NCBI RefSeq assembly: GCF_026340095.1
Contig: NZ_JAPEPO010000001.1
Location: 4,669,501-4,733,500, forward strand
DNA: 64,000 bases
Direction of reading: 5' to 3'
DNA from: Streptomyces sp. NBC_01446
Lineage (GTDB): Bacteria; Actinomycetota; Actinomycetes; Streptomycetales; Streptomycetaceae
In this document: positions 8,397-17,205 of the stretch, piece by piece
Layout: each line of letters starts with the position of its first letter
Position numbering within the stretch: position 1 is the first letter of the stretch
Position numbers and translations under genes: made by a program
Notes under the pieces: generated by a model
What the model was told of the DNA's origin: nothing
What the model saw: the letters and a program-made list of their open reading frames with translations, nothing else
Database searches by the model: none

Positions 8397-10604
8397 GTGG
8401 CCACGTTCCTCTACAAACTCGGCAAGCTCGCCTTCCGCAGGCGGCACTTCGTCGCCCTGATCTGGGTGGCGCTGCTCACCCTCGCGGGGGTGGGCGCCGC
8501 CTCCGCGCCGACGGCGGCCTCCAGTTCCTTCTCCATCCCGGGCACGGAGGCCCAGAAGGCCTTCGACCTGCTCGACCAGCGCTTCCCGGGCTCCAGCGCC
8601 GACGGCGCCACCGCGCGCGTCGTCTTCCAGGCGCCGGACGGCGAGAAGATCACGTCCGCGGCCAACAAGGCCGAGGTCACCAAGACCGTCGCGGACCTCA
8701 AGTCCGGTTCGAAGGAGGTCGCCGCGGCGGCCGACCCGTTCGTCGCGAAGACCGTCAGCAAGGACGGCACGATCGCGTACTCCTCGGTCTCCTACAAGGT
8801 CTCCTCGATGGAGCTGACGGACGCCGACCGGGACGCGCTCCAGAAGACCGTCGACGAGGCGCGCGACTCCGGGCTGACCGTCGAGGTCGGCGGTGACGCG
8901 CTCCAGGCCATGCCGGAGACCGGGGCCACCGAGATCATCGGTGTGGCGATCGCCGCCGTCGTCCTCGTGATCACCTTCGGCTCGCTCGTCGCGGCCGGGC
9001 TTCCGCTGCTCACCGCCCTGATCGGCGTCGGCATCGGCGTCTCGTCGATCACCGCGCTGGCCAACGCGCTCGACCTGGGCACCACCACCTCGACGCTGGC
9101 CATGATGATCGGCCTCGCGGTCGGCATCGACTACGCGCTGTTCATCGTCTCCCGCTTCCGCGCCGAGCTGGCCGAGGGCCGCGACCGCGAGGAGGCGGCC
9201 GGACGGGCCGTCGGCACGGCGGGGTCCGCCGTGGTCTTCGCCGGTCTGACCGTCGTCATCGCACTCGTCGGTCTCGCCGTCGTCAACATCCCGATGCTGA
9301 CGAAGATGGGCATCGCGGCCGCGGGCACGGTCGCCATCGCCGTCCTCATCGCGCTCACCCTCATCCCGGCGCTGCTCGGCTACGCCGGCAAGCGGGTCCA
9401 CGGCCGCAAGGCCCGCAAGGTCCTGGCCGCCGAGGAGAAGCCCGAGCCGAAGACGAACATGGGCACGCGCTGGGCGCGCTTCGTGCTGCGCCGGCCGGTG
9501 GCCGTGCTGCTCACCGCGGTGGTCGGGCTCGGCGTGATGGCCGTGCCGGTGTCCTCGCTGGAGCTGGGGCTGCCCGACGACGGGGTCCAGCCCACGGACA
9601 CCACACAGCGCAAGGCGTACGACCTGCTCTCCGAGGGCTTCGGGCCCGGCTTCAACGGTCCGCTGGTGGCGGTCGTCGACGTGAAGCACTCGCAGGACCC
9701 GAAGGACGCGGTCGCCCGCGTCTCCAAGGACATCGCGGCGACTGACGGCGTCAAGACGGTCACCCCGCCCGCGTTCAACCAGGCCGGTGACACGGCGACG
9801 ATCACCGTCGTGCCGTCGTCCAAGCCCAGCTCCACGCAGACCGAGGACGTCGTCCACACGATCCGCGACAAGGGTGCCGACATCAAGGCGGACACCCGCG
9901 CCGAGGTCCTCGTCACCGGCACCACCGCCATGAACATCGACGTGTCGCAGAAGCTGAACGACGCGCTCGTGCCGTACCTGGCGCTCGTCGTCGGCCTGGC
10001 GTTCCTGCTCCTGATGGTGGTCTTCCGGTCGGTCCTGGTCCCGCTGAAGGCGGCGCTCGGCTTCCTGCTCTCGGTGGTCGCCGCGCTCGGCGCCGTCGTC
10101 GCGGTCTACCAGTGGGGCTGGCTCGGTTCGCTGTTCGGCGTGGAGCAGACCGGGCCGATCATGTCGATGATGCCGATCTTCATGGTGGGTGTGGTCTTCG
10201 GCCTCGCGATGGACTACGAGGTCTTCCTCGTGACCCGCATGCGGGAGGCGTACGTCCATGGGGAGCGGCCCGCGCAGGCCATCGTCACCGGGTTCCGGCA
10301 CGGGGCCCGCGTGGTCACGGCCGCGGCCGTCATCATGATCGCCGTGTTCGCGGGCTTCATCGGCTCCAGCGAGCAGATGGTCAAGATGATCGGCTTCGGA
10401 CTCGCGATCGCGGTCTTCTTCGACGCGTTCCTGGTGCGCATGACGATCGTGCCGGCCGTGCTCGCGCTGCTCGGCAAGCGGGCGTGGTGGCTGCCGAAGT
10501 GGCTCGACCGGATCCTGCCGAACGTGGACGTCGAGGGCGAGGGCCTGAAGACGGCCTCCGGCGGCGACCCCGCGGAGGAGGACAAGGAACTGGCCCGCGT
10601 GTGA
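8397..10604 (+). CDS. MMPL-family RND transporter
   Basis: A 735-residue MMPL/RND exporter of the Streptomyces type. An N-terminal membrane segment (about 16-36) is followed by an extracytoplasmic domain, a block of helices (about 178-320), a second anchor (about 370-392), a second periplasmic-like domain and a final helix block (about 530-690). MMPL proteins use the proton gradient to move lipids or hydrophobic compounds out of the cell. The GTG start follows GGGAG by about 10 bases. Pairing with the TetR gene suggests inducible export of a hydrophobic compound. Confidence 0.92.
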   Translation: MATFLYKLGKLAFRRRHFVALIWVALLTLAGVGAASAPTAASSSFSIPGTEAQKAFDLLDQRFPGSSADGATARVVFQAPDGEKITSAANKAEVTKTVADLKSGSKEVAAAADPFVAKTVSKDGTIAYSSVSYKVSSMELTDADRDALQKTVDEARDSGLTVEVGGDALQAMPETGATEIIGVAIAAVVLVITFGSLVAAGLPLLTALIGVGIGVSSITALANALDLGTTTSTLAMMIGLAVGIDYALFIVSRFRAELAEGRDREEAAGRAVGTAGSAVVFAGLTVVIALVGLAVVNIPMLTKMGIAAAGTVAIAVLIALTLIPALLGYAGKRVHGRKARKVLAAEEKPEPKTNMGTRWARFVLRRPVAVLLTAVVGLGVMAVPVSSLELGLPDDGVQPTDTTQRKAYDLLSEGFGPGFNGPLVAVVDVKHSQDPKDAVARVSKDIAATDGVKTVTPPAFNQAGDTATITVVPSSKPSSTQTEDVVHTIRDKGADIKADTRAEVLVTGTTAMNIDVSQKLNDALVPYLALVVGLAFLLLMVVFRSVLVPLKAALGFLLSVVAALGAVVAVYQWGWLGSLFGVEQTGPIMSMMPIFMVGVVFGLAMDYEVFLVTRMREAYVHGERPAQAIVTGFRHGARVVTAAAVIMIAVFAGFIGSSEQMVKMIGFGLAIAVFFDAFLVRMTIVPAVLALLGKRAWWLPKWLDRILPNVDVEGEGLKTASGGDPAEEDKELARV

Positions 10605-10640
10605 CCGGGTCCCCTCCCTGACCGGGAGTTCGAGGGACTC

Positions 10641-10970
10641 TCAGTGAGCCACCGGGGTGGCGGTCGTGTACGTCCGGCGAAGGAAGCGCACCAGCGCCTT
10701 CTTCTCGAACTGCACGACCGCCACCCCTTTCGGCGAGTGGAACTCCATGACGGCCTGGACGCGGCCGCAGGGCCAGATGTGGATGTCGCCCACGGTGGTC
10801 GGAGCGCGCAGCCCCTGTTCCAGGAGCTCGCGGGGGAAGTACCAGTCGCCCTCTTCGGGGACGGTGACGTGGACGCGTCCGTCGTAACTCAGGACCGCAG
10901 GGACGGCCGGCGCCTCGTCGGGGGAGTCCTTGACGAGGCGGGCGCGTGCGTACTGCTCGACGTCAGACAT
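10641..10970 (-). CDS. ssgE: SsgA-like sporulation/cell-division protein (short)
   Basis: A 109-residue SALP. The conserved block LLEQGLRAPTTVGDIHIWPC followed by GRVQAVMEFHSPKGVAVVQF and ALVRFLRRTY is typical of the family. SALPs act in septum placement, spore separation and spore-wall synthesis in sporulating actinomycetes. At 109 residues it is shorter than SsgA/SsgB (about 135-145): the C-terminal extension is missing and the N-terminal strand region is compact. AGGAG lies 6 bases before the ATG. Assignment to SsgE rests on the neighbourhood (ECF transporter on one side, PBP pair further on), which matches my memory of S. coelicolor; another SALP class is possible. Confidence 0.75.
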   Translation of the reverse strand: MSDVEQYARARLVKDSPDEAPAVPAVLSYDGRVHVTVPEEGDWYFPRELLEQGLRAPTTVGDIHIWPCGRVQAVMEFHSPKGVAVVQFEKKALVRFLRRTYTTATPVAH

Positions 10971-11082
10971 CGGGGACTCCTCGTCGTCTGTTTGTGCGTG
11001 CTGTCATCTAATGTCCCATATAAGTCATATGTGCGGCTATGCGTCAGGGGTTACTTCCGGGTTAATTGTGTCCACGACGCTC

Positions 11083-11110
11083 TTGCAAGCAGTTCGCAAC
11101 AAGGCACTAT
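11083..11110 (+). promoter_or_regulatory. Candidate Nur (nickel-uptake regulator) box over the cbiMQO promoter
   Basis: TTGCAA (11083-11088), five bases, then TCGCAA (11094-11099) matches the published Streptomyces Nur consensus tTGCaa-N5-ttGCAA with one difference. TTGCAA could double as a -35 element, with CACTAT (11105-11110) as the -10 at 16-base spacing. Binding of Ni-Nur here would shut down the importer when nickel is plentiful. No cobalamin riboswitch is seen in the leader. Confidence 0.6.
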
Positions 11111-11161
11111 CATCGGACGGTCACCAAACCTGTCGCGTGCCCCGAAGCGGAGCCCTCACTC

Positions 11162-12214
11162 ATGCATGTCCCCGACGGATTCATCAACGCCCCCGTCTCG
11201 GCGGCCGCGGGTGTCGTCGCCGCGGGCGCCGTGGCCGTCAGCCTCCGGGGCGCACGGCGCGAACTCGACGAGCGCACGGCCCCCCTCGCGGGCCTCGTCG
11301 CGGCGTTCATCTTCGCCGTGCAGATGCTGAACTTCCCGGTCGCCGCAGGCACCAGCGGCCACCTCCTAGGCGGCGCGCTGGCCGCGATACTCGTCGGCCC
11401 CTACACCGGCGTCCTGTGTGTGTCCGTGGTGCTCCTGATGCAGGGCGTGCTCTTCGCCGACGGCGGCCTGACCGCGCTCGGCGTGAACATCACCGACATG
11501 GCGATCACCACGACCGTCGTCGCCTACCTCGTCTTCCGCGGCCTGGTGAAGGTGCTGCCCCGGGGGCGCCGCTCCGTCACCGTCGCCTCCTTCGTCGCGG
11601 CGCTCCTGTCCGTGCCGGCCGCGGCCGTCGTCTTCACCCTGATCTACGCGATCGGCGGCACCACCGACGTCTCGATCGGCAAGGTGGCCACCGCCATGGT
11701 CGGCGTGCACGTCCTCATCGGCATCGGCGAGGCCGTCATCACCGCGCTGACCGTCGGCGCCGTCGTCGCCGTGCGCCCCGACCTCGTGTACGGCGCCCGC
11801 GGCCTGCACCGGCCGCTCAAGCTCCGCGTGGCCGGCGAACTCGTCGACGCCCCGGACACCGCGCCCGCACCCGTCGCCGCCCGCGGCTCCCATCGCAAGG
11901 TCTGGATCACCGGCCTCGTCACCTCCCTCGTCCTCGCCGGCTTCGTCTCCTTCTACGCCTCCGCCAACCCGGACGGCCTGGAGAAGGTCGCCCAGGACAA
12001 GGGCATCGACTCGAAGACCGAGAAGCACGCCTCCGACGGCTCCCCGCTCGCCGGGTACGGCGTCAAGGACGTCGGCGACGCCCGGCTCTCCGGCGGCCTG
12101 GCCGGCGTGATCGGCGTCGGCGTCACCGTCGTCGCGGGCAGCGGCATCTTCTGGGTGCTGCGCAGGCGCCGCACCGCGGACACCTCCCCGAGCCAGATCA
12201 CGGAGACCGTCTGA
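11162..12214 (+). CDS. cbiM: ECF-type nickel/cobalt transporter substrate component CbiM/NikM with fused PDGLE domain
   Basis: A 350-residue membrane protein. The N-terminus MHVPDGF is the diagnostic CbiM/NikM start, in which the amino terminus and His2 coordinate the metal; this fixes the start at 11162. About six to seven membrane segments follow to residue about 210. A linker then leads to a C-terminal unit with two membrane helices and the motif NPDGLE, the PDGLE/CbiN-like module, so the M and N components are fused in one chain. It forms a transporter with CbiQ and CbiO. The Nur-like box upstream argues for nickel rather than cobalt. Confidence 0.88.
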   Translation: MHVPDGFINAPVSAAAGVVAAGAVAVSLRGARRELDERTAPLAGLVAAFIFAVQMLNFPVAAGTSGHLLGGALAAILVGPYTGVLCVSVVLLMQGVLFADGGLTALGVNITDMAITTTVVAYLVFRGLVKVLPRGRRSVTVASFVAALLSVPAAAVVFTLIYAIGGTTDVSIGKVATAMVGVHVLIGIGEAVITALTVGAVVAVRPDLVYGARGLHRPLKLRVAGELVDAPDTAPAPVAARGSHRKVWITGLVTSLVLAGFVSFYASANPDGLEKVAQDKGIDSKTEKHASDGSPLAGYGVKDVGDARLSGGLAGVIGVGVTVVAGSGIFWVLRRRRTADTSPSQITETV

Positions 12215-12215
12215 C

Positions 12216-12977
12216 ATGGGTGCGGGGCACGCGCACAAGCTCTACCGGCACGGGCACTCGCCCGTGCACGGCCTGCCGCCGCACACCAAGCTCGCCGCCG
12301 TCTTCTGCTTCGTGATCGTGGTCGTCTCCACGCCCCGCGAGGCGATGTGGGCGTTCGCCCTGTACGCGGTCCTGCTCGCGGCCGTCGCGTACGCGGCCAG
12401 GGTCCCGGCCGGCTTCCTCCTCAAGCGGCTCCTCATCGAGATCCCGTTCGTCGCCTTCGCCGTGCTCATGCCGTTCGTGGCGCAGGGCGAGCGCGTCGAC
12501 GTCCTCGGGATGTCCCTCAGCGTCAACGGTCTGTGGGGCGCCTGGAACGTCCTCGCCAAGGGCACCCTCGGCGTCGCCGCGTCCGTCCTGCTCGCCTCCA
12601 CGACCGAGCTGCGCGAGCTGCTCCTGGGCCTGCAACGGCTCAGGCTGCCGCCGCTCCTCGTCCAGATCGCGTCGTTCATGATCCGCTACGGCGATGTGAT
12701 CACCGACGAGATGCGCCGCATGAAGATCGCCCGGGAGTCGCGCGGCTTCGAGGCGAGCGGCGTGAAGCACTGGGGCGTCCTCGCCAAGTCCGCGGGCGCC
12801 CTCTTCATCCGCTCCTACGAGCGCGGTGAGCGCGTGCATCTGGCCATGGTCAGCCGCGGGTACGCCGGATCGATGCCCGTCATCGACGACGTGAGCGCGT
12901 CCCGCGCGCAGTGGTCGTACGCCCTCACCCTCCCCTGTGCCGCTCTTGTCGTCTGTCTGCTGGGATGGCTGCTGTGA
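12216..12977 (+). CDS. cbiQ: ECF transporter transmembrane component CbiQ/NikQ
   Basis: A 253-residue T component starting 1 base after the cbiM stop. It has several hydrophobic helices and the two coupling motifs of ECF T proteins: ESRGF (about residue 172) and SRGY (about 212), which form the arginine helices contacting the ATPase. It links CbiM to CbiO in the membrane. It overlaps the cbiO gene, giving a tightly coupled operon. Confidence 0.88.
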   Translation: MGAGHAHKLYRHGHSPVHGLPPHTKLAAVFCFVIVVVSTPREAMWAFALYAVLLAAVAYAARVPAGFLLKRLLIEIPFVAFAVLMPFVAQGERVDVLGMSLSVNGLWGAWNVLAKGTLGVAASVLLASTTELRELLLGLQRLRLPPLLVQIASFMIRYGDVITDEMRRMKIARESRGFEASGVKHWGVLAKSAGALFIRSYERGERVHLAMVSRGYAGSMPVIDDVSASRAQWSYALTLPCAALVVCLLGWLL

Positions 12978-13741
12978 CTGTTTCCCCCACCCCGCTCTCC
13001 CCCGCCTCGCTCGAGGTCGGTGGCCTCGCCTACGCCTACCCCGACGGGCACCAGGCCCTCTTCGGTGTCGACCTGACCATCGGCCGCGGTGAGCGCGTCG
13101 CCCTGCTCGGACCCAACGGCGCGGGCAAGACGACCCTCGTACTGCATCTCAACGGCATCCTCACCGGCGGCGCCGGCACCGTGACCGTCGCAGGTCTGCC
13201 CGTCGGCAAGCGGCACATGGCCGAGATCCGGCGCAAGGTCGGCATCGTCTTCCAGGACCCCGATGACCAGCTCTTCATGCCGACCGTCCGCGAGGACGTG
13301 GCCTTCGGGCCCGCCGCGGCCGGGGTGAAGGGGCCCGAACTCGAGGCCCGCGTGCACAAGGCCCTGGCCCAGGTCGGCATGGCCGACTTCGCCGACCGGC
13401 CGCCGCACCACCTCTCCTTCGGGCAGCGCCGCCGCGTCGCGGTCGCCACCGTCCTCGTCATGGAGCCCGAGATCCTCGTCCTGGACGAGCCGTCGTCGAA
13501 CCTCGACCCGGCCTCGCGCCGCGAACTCGCCGACATCCTGCGGTCGTTGGACGTCACCGTCCTGATGGTCACGCACGACCTGCCGTACGCGCTCGAACTC
13601 TGCCCGCGCTCGGTGATCCTCAGTGAGGGCGTGATCGCGGCCGACGGGACGACCGGCGACCTCCTCGCCGACGAGGACCTCATGCGCGCACACCGCCTGG
13701 AGCTCCCCTTCGGCTTCGACCCGAAGTCCGTGAAGGTCTGA
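12965..13741 (+). CDS. cbiO: ECF transporter ATPase CbiO/NikO
   Basis: A 258-residue ABC ATPase. Walker A is GPNGAGKTT (about 45-53), the Q-loop region is FQDPDDQLF, the signature is LSFGQRRR and Walker B is ILVLDEPSSNLD. The DPDDQLF sequence is typical of ECF/cobalt-type ATPases. The start could be ATG 12965 or the in-frame GTG at 12974, which forms a GTGA overlap with the cbiQ stop and may be the true coupled start. It powers metal uptake by CbiMQO. Confidence 0.9.
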   Translation: MAAVTVSPTPLSPASLEVGGLAYAYPDGHQALFGVDLTIGRGERVALLGPNGAGKTTLVLHLNGILTGGAGTVTVAGLPVGKRHMAEIRRKVGIVFQDPDDQLFMPTVREDVAFGPAAAGVKGPELEARVHKALAQVGMADFADRPPHHLSFGQRRRVAVATVLVMEPEILVLDEPSSNLDPASRRELADILRSLDVTVLMVTHDLPYALELCPRSVILSEGVIAADGTTGDLLADEDLMRAHRLELPFGFDPKSVKV

Positions 13742-13793
13742 GCGGCCGAGGAATCCTCAGAGATCCATGGCTGTTGCACGCAAGGTGAGTGAC

Positions 13794-14951
13794 ATGAACG
13801 GCACAGTGGCCACCGGTTTCGAAGCGGTCGGGGAAGCTTTCGCCCACAACTTCGAGGCGCTCGGCGAGCGCGGCGCGGGCGTGGTCGTCCACCGCGACGG
13901 GCACAAGGTCGTCGACCTGTGGGCCGGTACCCGCGACGTGGGCGGCGGCGCCCCCTGGGAGCGCGGCACCGCCCAGATCATGCGTTCCGCCACGAAGGGC
14001 GTGGCCGCCGCGGCGCTGCTCCTCCTGCACCAGCGAGGAGAGCTCGACCTGGACGCGCCGGTCAGCGCCTACTGGCCCGAGTTCAAGGAGCACGGCAAGG
14101 AGCACGTCCGCGTCCGCGACGTCCTCGCGCACCGCGCCGGCGTCCCCGCGCTCGACCGCCCGCTGACCCCGGCCGAGGCCGCCGACCTCGACACCGGCGC
14201 CGCGGCCGTCGCCGCCCAGGCGCCCGCCTGGGAACCCGGCACCGACCACGGCTACCACGCGCAGACCTACAGCTGGCTCACCGGCGAGCTCGTGCGCCGC
14301 GTCACCGGCCGCACCGTCGGCGCCTGGATCGCCGAGCACATAGCCGCCCCCGTCGGCGCCGACCTCTGGGTCGGGCTGCCCGACGCCGAGGCGCACCGGG
14401 CCGGTCTCGTCGGACCCGTCGATCCGCCGGCCGCGCCCGGCGGCCTGCGCACCCGGCCCAAGAGGAACGTCGCCGACGCGTACACCGACCCCGACTCCCT
14501 GACCCGCCGCGCCTTCGGTGCCATCCACCCCGCGCCCGACGAGAACGACCCGGCCTACCGCGCGGCGGAGCTGCCCGCCTCGAACGGCGTCGCCACGGCG
14601 GAGGGACTCTCCCGCTTCTACGCGTCCCTGATCGGGGAAGTCGACGGCGGCGCCCGCCTGTTCACGCCCGCCACCATGGAGGCGGCCCGCACCGAGGCGT
14701 CCTCGGGCGCCGACCGGGTCCTCGTCGTCCCGACCCGCTTCGGACTCGGCTACATGCTCCACGGCGTCGCCTCCCCTCTCCTCGGCCCCGGCTCCTTCGG
14801 CCACCCCGGGAGGGGTGGCGCGCTCGGCTTCGCGGACCCCGAGTCCGGGATCGCCTTCGGATACGTCACGAACGGTCAGCAGAAGGGCGTCACCGCCGAC
14901 CCGCGCGCTCAGGCGCTGGTGCGGGCCGTGCGCTCCTCTCTCGCCGGATAG
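13794..14951 (+). CDS. Serine hydrolase, beta-lactamase / family VIII esterase type
   Basis: A 385-residue protein of the class C beta-lactamase-like fold. The catalytic SxxK is SATK in IMRSATKG, and GHPGRGG near the C-terminus fits the third motif of this esterase group. No signal peptide is seen, pointing to a cytosolic esterase (EstB-like) rather than a secreted beta-lactamase. I chose ATG 13794, preceded by AAGGTGAG; ATG 13767 in the same frame adds 9 residues. The gene follows cbiO by 52 bases but is functionally unrelated. Confidence 0.85.
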   Translation: MNGTVATGFEAVGEAFAHNFEALGERGAGVVVHRDGHKVVDLWAGTRDVGGGAPWERGTAQIMRSATKGVAAAALLLLHQRGELDLDAPVSAYWPEFKEHGKEHVRVRDVLAHRAGVPALDRPLTPAEAADLDTGAAAVAAQAPAWEPGTDHGYHAQTYSWLTGELVRRVTGRTVGAWIAEHIAAPVGADLWVGLPDAEAHRAGLVGPVDPPAAPGGLRTRPKRNVADAYTDPDSLTRRAFGAIHPAPDENDPAYRAAELPASNGVATAEGLSRFYASLIGEVDGGARLFTPATMEAARTEASSGADRVLVVPTRFGLGYMLHGVASPLLGPGSFGHPGRGGALGFADPESGIAFGYVTNGQQKGVTADPRAQALVRAVRSSLAG

Positions 14952-14991
14952 CCCCCGTGTCGCCCGGGCCGGCGCCGGGTAGCGTCGGCGC

Positions 14992-15765
14992 ATGAGGCGC
15001 TTCGAGGGGTACGCGGTCATGGTCACGGGCGCGGCACGCGGCATCGGCGCCGCCACCGCGCGCAGGTTCGCAGCCGAGGGGGCGCGGGTCGCCGTCACCG
15101 ATGTGGATCCGCAGGAAGCGGAGAAGACGGTCGCCGGGATCCGCGAACAGGGCGGCGCGGCAAGGGCGTTCACCTGCGACGTCGGGTCGCGCGAGTCGGT
15201 GGAGGCGGCGGTCGCGGCCGCCGTGGAGGAGTTCGGCCGCCTCGACGTGCTCGTCAACAACGCCTACGCGTGCGCCCCGGACGCCGCCCTCTTCGAGGAC
15301 GAGCCCGACGAGGTGTGGGCCCGCGACCTCGACATCACGCTCACCGGCGCGTACCGCTGCTGCCGCGCCGCGCTGCCGCACCTGGTGGCGTCGGGCCGCG
15401 GCGCGATCGTGAGCGTCGGATCCGTCAACGGCCTTCAGGACTACGGCAATCACGCGTACAGCGCCGCGAAGGCGGGACTCGGCTCGCTGACCCGCACCCT
15501 CGCCGGACACGCGGGCCCGCGCGGCGTCCGCGTCAACCTCGTCGCGCCGGGCACGGTGCGCACCCCCGCCTGGTCGGGCCGGGGCGCCGCCCTGGACGCC
15601 GTCAGTGGCCTCTACCCGCTCGGGCGGGTCGGTGAGCCGGAGGACGTCGCGGCGGCCGTGACGTTCCTCGCCTCGTCGGACGCGGCGTGGATCACCGGGG
15701 TCACACTCCCGGTCGACGGCGGCCTGACCTCGGCGAACCTGGGATTCCGCGCGCAGCTCCGGTAA
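14992..15765 (+). CDS. Short-chain dehydrogenase/reductase (SDR)
   Basis: A 257-residue classical SDR: cofactor motif TGAARGIG, NNAY in place of NNAG, active-site Ser in SVGSVNG, and YSAAK as the catalytic Tyr/Lys. The ending ITGVTLPVDGGLTSAN is typical of the FabG-like group. It lies 40 bases after the serine hydrolase and converges with the EamA gene, whose stop is only 9 bases away. The substrate cannot be deduced. Confidence 0.87.
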   Translation: MRRFEGYAVMVTGAARGIGAATARRFAAEGARVAVTDVDPQEAEKTVAGIREQGGAARAFTCDVGSRESVEAAVAAAVEEFGRLDVLVNNAYACAPDAALFEDEPDEVWARDLDITLTGAYRCCRAALPHLVASGRGAIVSVGSVNGLQDYGNHAYSAAKAGLGSLTRTLAGHAGPRGVRVNLVAPGTVRTPAWSGRGAALDAVSGLYPLGRVGEPEDVAAAVTFLASSDAAWITGVTLPVDGGLTSANLGFRAQLR

Positions 15766-15774
15766 CGCTCCCGC

Positions 15775-16629
15775 TCAGCCGGCGGTGTGCAGCATCAGCC
15801 CGATCCCCGCCACCATCAGCCCCGCCGCCACCATCCGCGGCGCACCGAACCGCTCCTTGAAGAACACCGTCCCGATCGCCGCGCCCACGATGATCGACGA
15901 TTCGCGCAGCGCCGAGATCGGGGCGAGGTCCGCCCGCGTCTGTGCCCACAGGACGAGCCCGTACGCGGACACGGACAGCGCCGCGCCGACCAGCCCGACC
16001 GCCGCGAACGGCCGTAGGCGGGCAGTCAGTTCGCCGAGCCACGTCCAGGCCGCGTACACCGGGACGCCGAGGCAGCCGAGCATCATCAGCCACGCGATGT
16101 AGCCGAGCGAGTTCCCGGAGGCGCGCACGCCGAGGCCGTCCACCACGGTGTACGCGGCGATGGACACGCCCGTCGCGACGGCCGCCCCCACGGCCGCCCA
16201 GTCGGGCCTGCGCCCCGAGCCCCGTATGCCCCACAGGGCGAGCCCGGTCAGGCCCGCGCACGAGACCGCGACGCCCGCCGCCTGCCAGCCGTCGGGGATC
16301 TCGCCCGCGAACACCGCCGCGAGCACCGTCACCACGAGCGGCGCCGTGCCGCGCGCGATCGGGTACGCCTGGCCGAAGTCGCCGAGCTTGAACGACCGCA
16401 TGAGCAGGGCGTAGTAGGCGACGTGGAGGAGCGCGGAGAGGATCAGGTACGGCCAGGCCGCGGCGTGCGGGAACGGTACGAACGGCGCGCACACCAACCC
16501 GATGAGCGCGCCGCCGCCCGAGATCAGCGTGAAGCCGACCAGCTTGTCGGTGATGTGGTGGGCGATCGCGTTCCAGCTGGCGTGCGTGACGGCCGCGAGG
16601 AGCACGGCCGCCGCGACCACAGGGGTCAC
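15775..16629 (-). CDS. EamA/DMT-family transporter
   Basis: A 284-residue integral membrane protein with about ten hydrophobic helices in two EamA-like halves, as in RhaT/YdcZ drug/metabolite permeases. The second half contains ALRESSIIVGAAIG and FFKERFG, typical of EamA repeats. The GTG at 16629 overlaps the YbaK gene stop by 4 bp (GTGA), so the two are co-translated. The substrate is unknown. Confidence 0.85.
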   Translation of the reverse strand: MTPVVAAAVLLAAVTHASWNAIAHHITDKLVGFTLISGGGALIGLVCAPFVPFPHAAAWPYLILSALLHVAYYALLMRSFKLGDFGQAYPIARGTAPLVVTVLAAVFAGEIPDGWQAAGVAVSCAGLTGLALWGIRGSGRRPDWAAVGAAVATGVSIAAYTVVDGLGVRASGNSLGYIAWLMMLGCLGVPVYAAWTWLGELTARLRPFAAVGLVGAALSVSAYGLVLWAQTRADLAPISALRESSIIVGAAIGTVFFKERFGAPRMVAAGLMVAGIGLMLHTAG

Positions 16630-17150
16630 TGAGCGCTCTCGCGCACGTCCACGAGGGCCGCTCCGGTGTGTGCGATCAGCGACTTGGGGTCCATGGGGAA
16701 CACGGCGTACGGGGTGCCGGCGGCGGCCCACACGGTGTCGTGGTCGAGGAGCGAACGGTCGGCGAGGACCCGCGTCCTGGTGACGTGCCCGAAGGGCGGG
16801 ATGCCGCCGATCGCGTACCCGGTCGCCGCGCGCACGACGTCCGCCTTGGCGCGGGTGACCTTCTCGGCGCCCAGCTCGCGCCGGACCAGCTCGACGTCCA
16901 CCCGCGACGAACCGTCCATCAGGACGAGCACCGGCACGGTGTCCGCCGCGAAGATCAGCGATTTGCAGATCTGGCTGAGTTCGCAGCCGATCGCGGCCGC
17001 CGCCTCCTGCGCGGTCCTGGTCGCCTCCGGGAAGCGGCGGACGAGCGGGAGTACGTCGGCCAGGCCCAGCTCGGCGAGGGCTTCGGCGAAACGGGGGTGC
17101 GCGGCGGATGCGGCGGTGGCGGCGGATGCGGCGGATTCCGGGGTGCTCAT
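16626..17150 (-). CDS. YbaK/ProX-type aminoacyl-tRNA deacylase
   Basis: A 174-residue YbaK/prolyl-tRNA editing-domain protein. Conserved family elements include ICKSLIFA, GAEKVTRA and ATGYAIGGIPPFGH. The family hydrolyses mischarged tRNAs such as Cys-tRNAPro. The ATG at 17150 is chosen because upstream in-frame codons give an implausible Arg/Cys-rich leader. An Ala/Ser-rich stretch (SAASAATAASAA) precedes the fold. It is the first gene of a two-gene unit with the EamA transporter. Confidence 0.87.
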   Translation of the reverse strand: MSTPESAASAATAASAAHPRFAEALAELGLADVLPLVRRFPEATRTAQEAAAAIGCELSQICKSLIFAADTVPVLVLMDGSSRVDVELVRRELGAEKVTRAKADVVRAATGYAIGGIPPFGHVTRTRVLADRSLLDHDTVWAAAGTPYAVFPMDPKSLIAHTGAALVDVRESAQ

Positions 17151-17205
17151 GGCCGCACCGTAGCGCTCGGTGTACCCACCACGCGACCAGGTATCGGCCC
17201 CGCCG

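Noticed and set aside
10971..11161. Cobalamin riboswitch before cbiM
   Set aside because: The leader lacks a B12-box-like GCCACTG and the needed stem length; a Nur-like site explains the region better.
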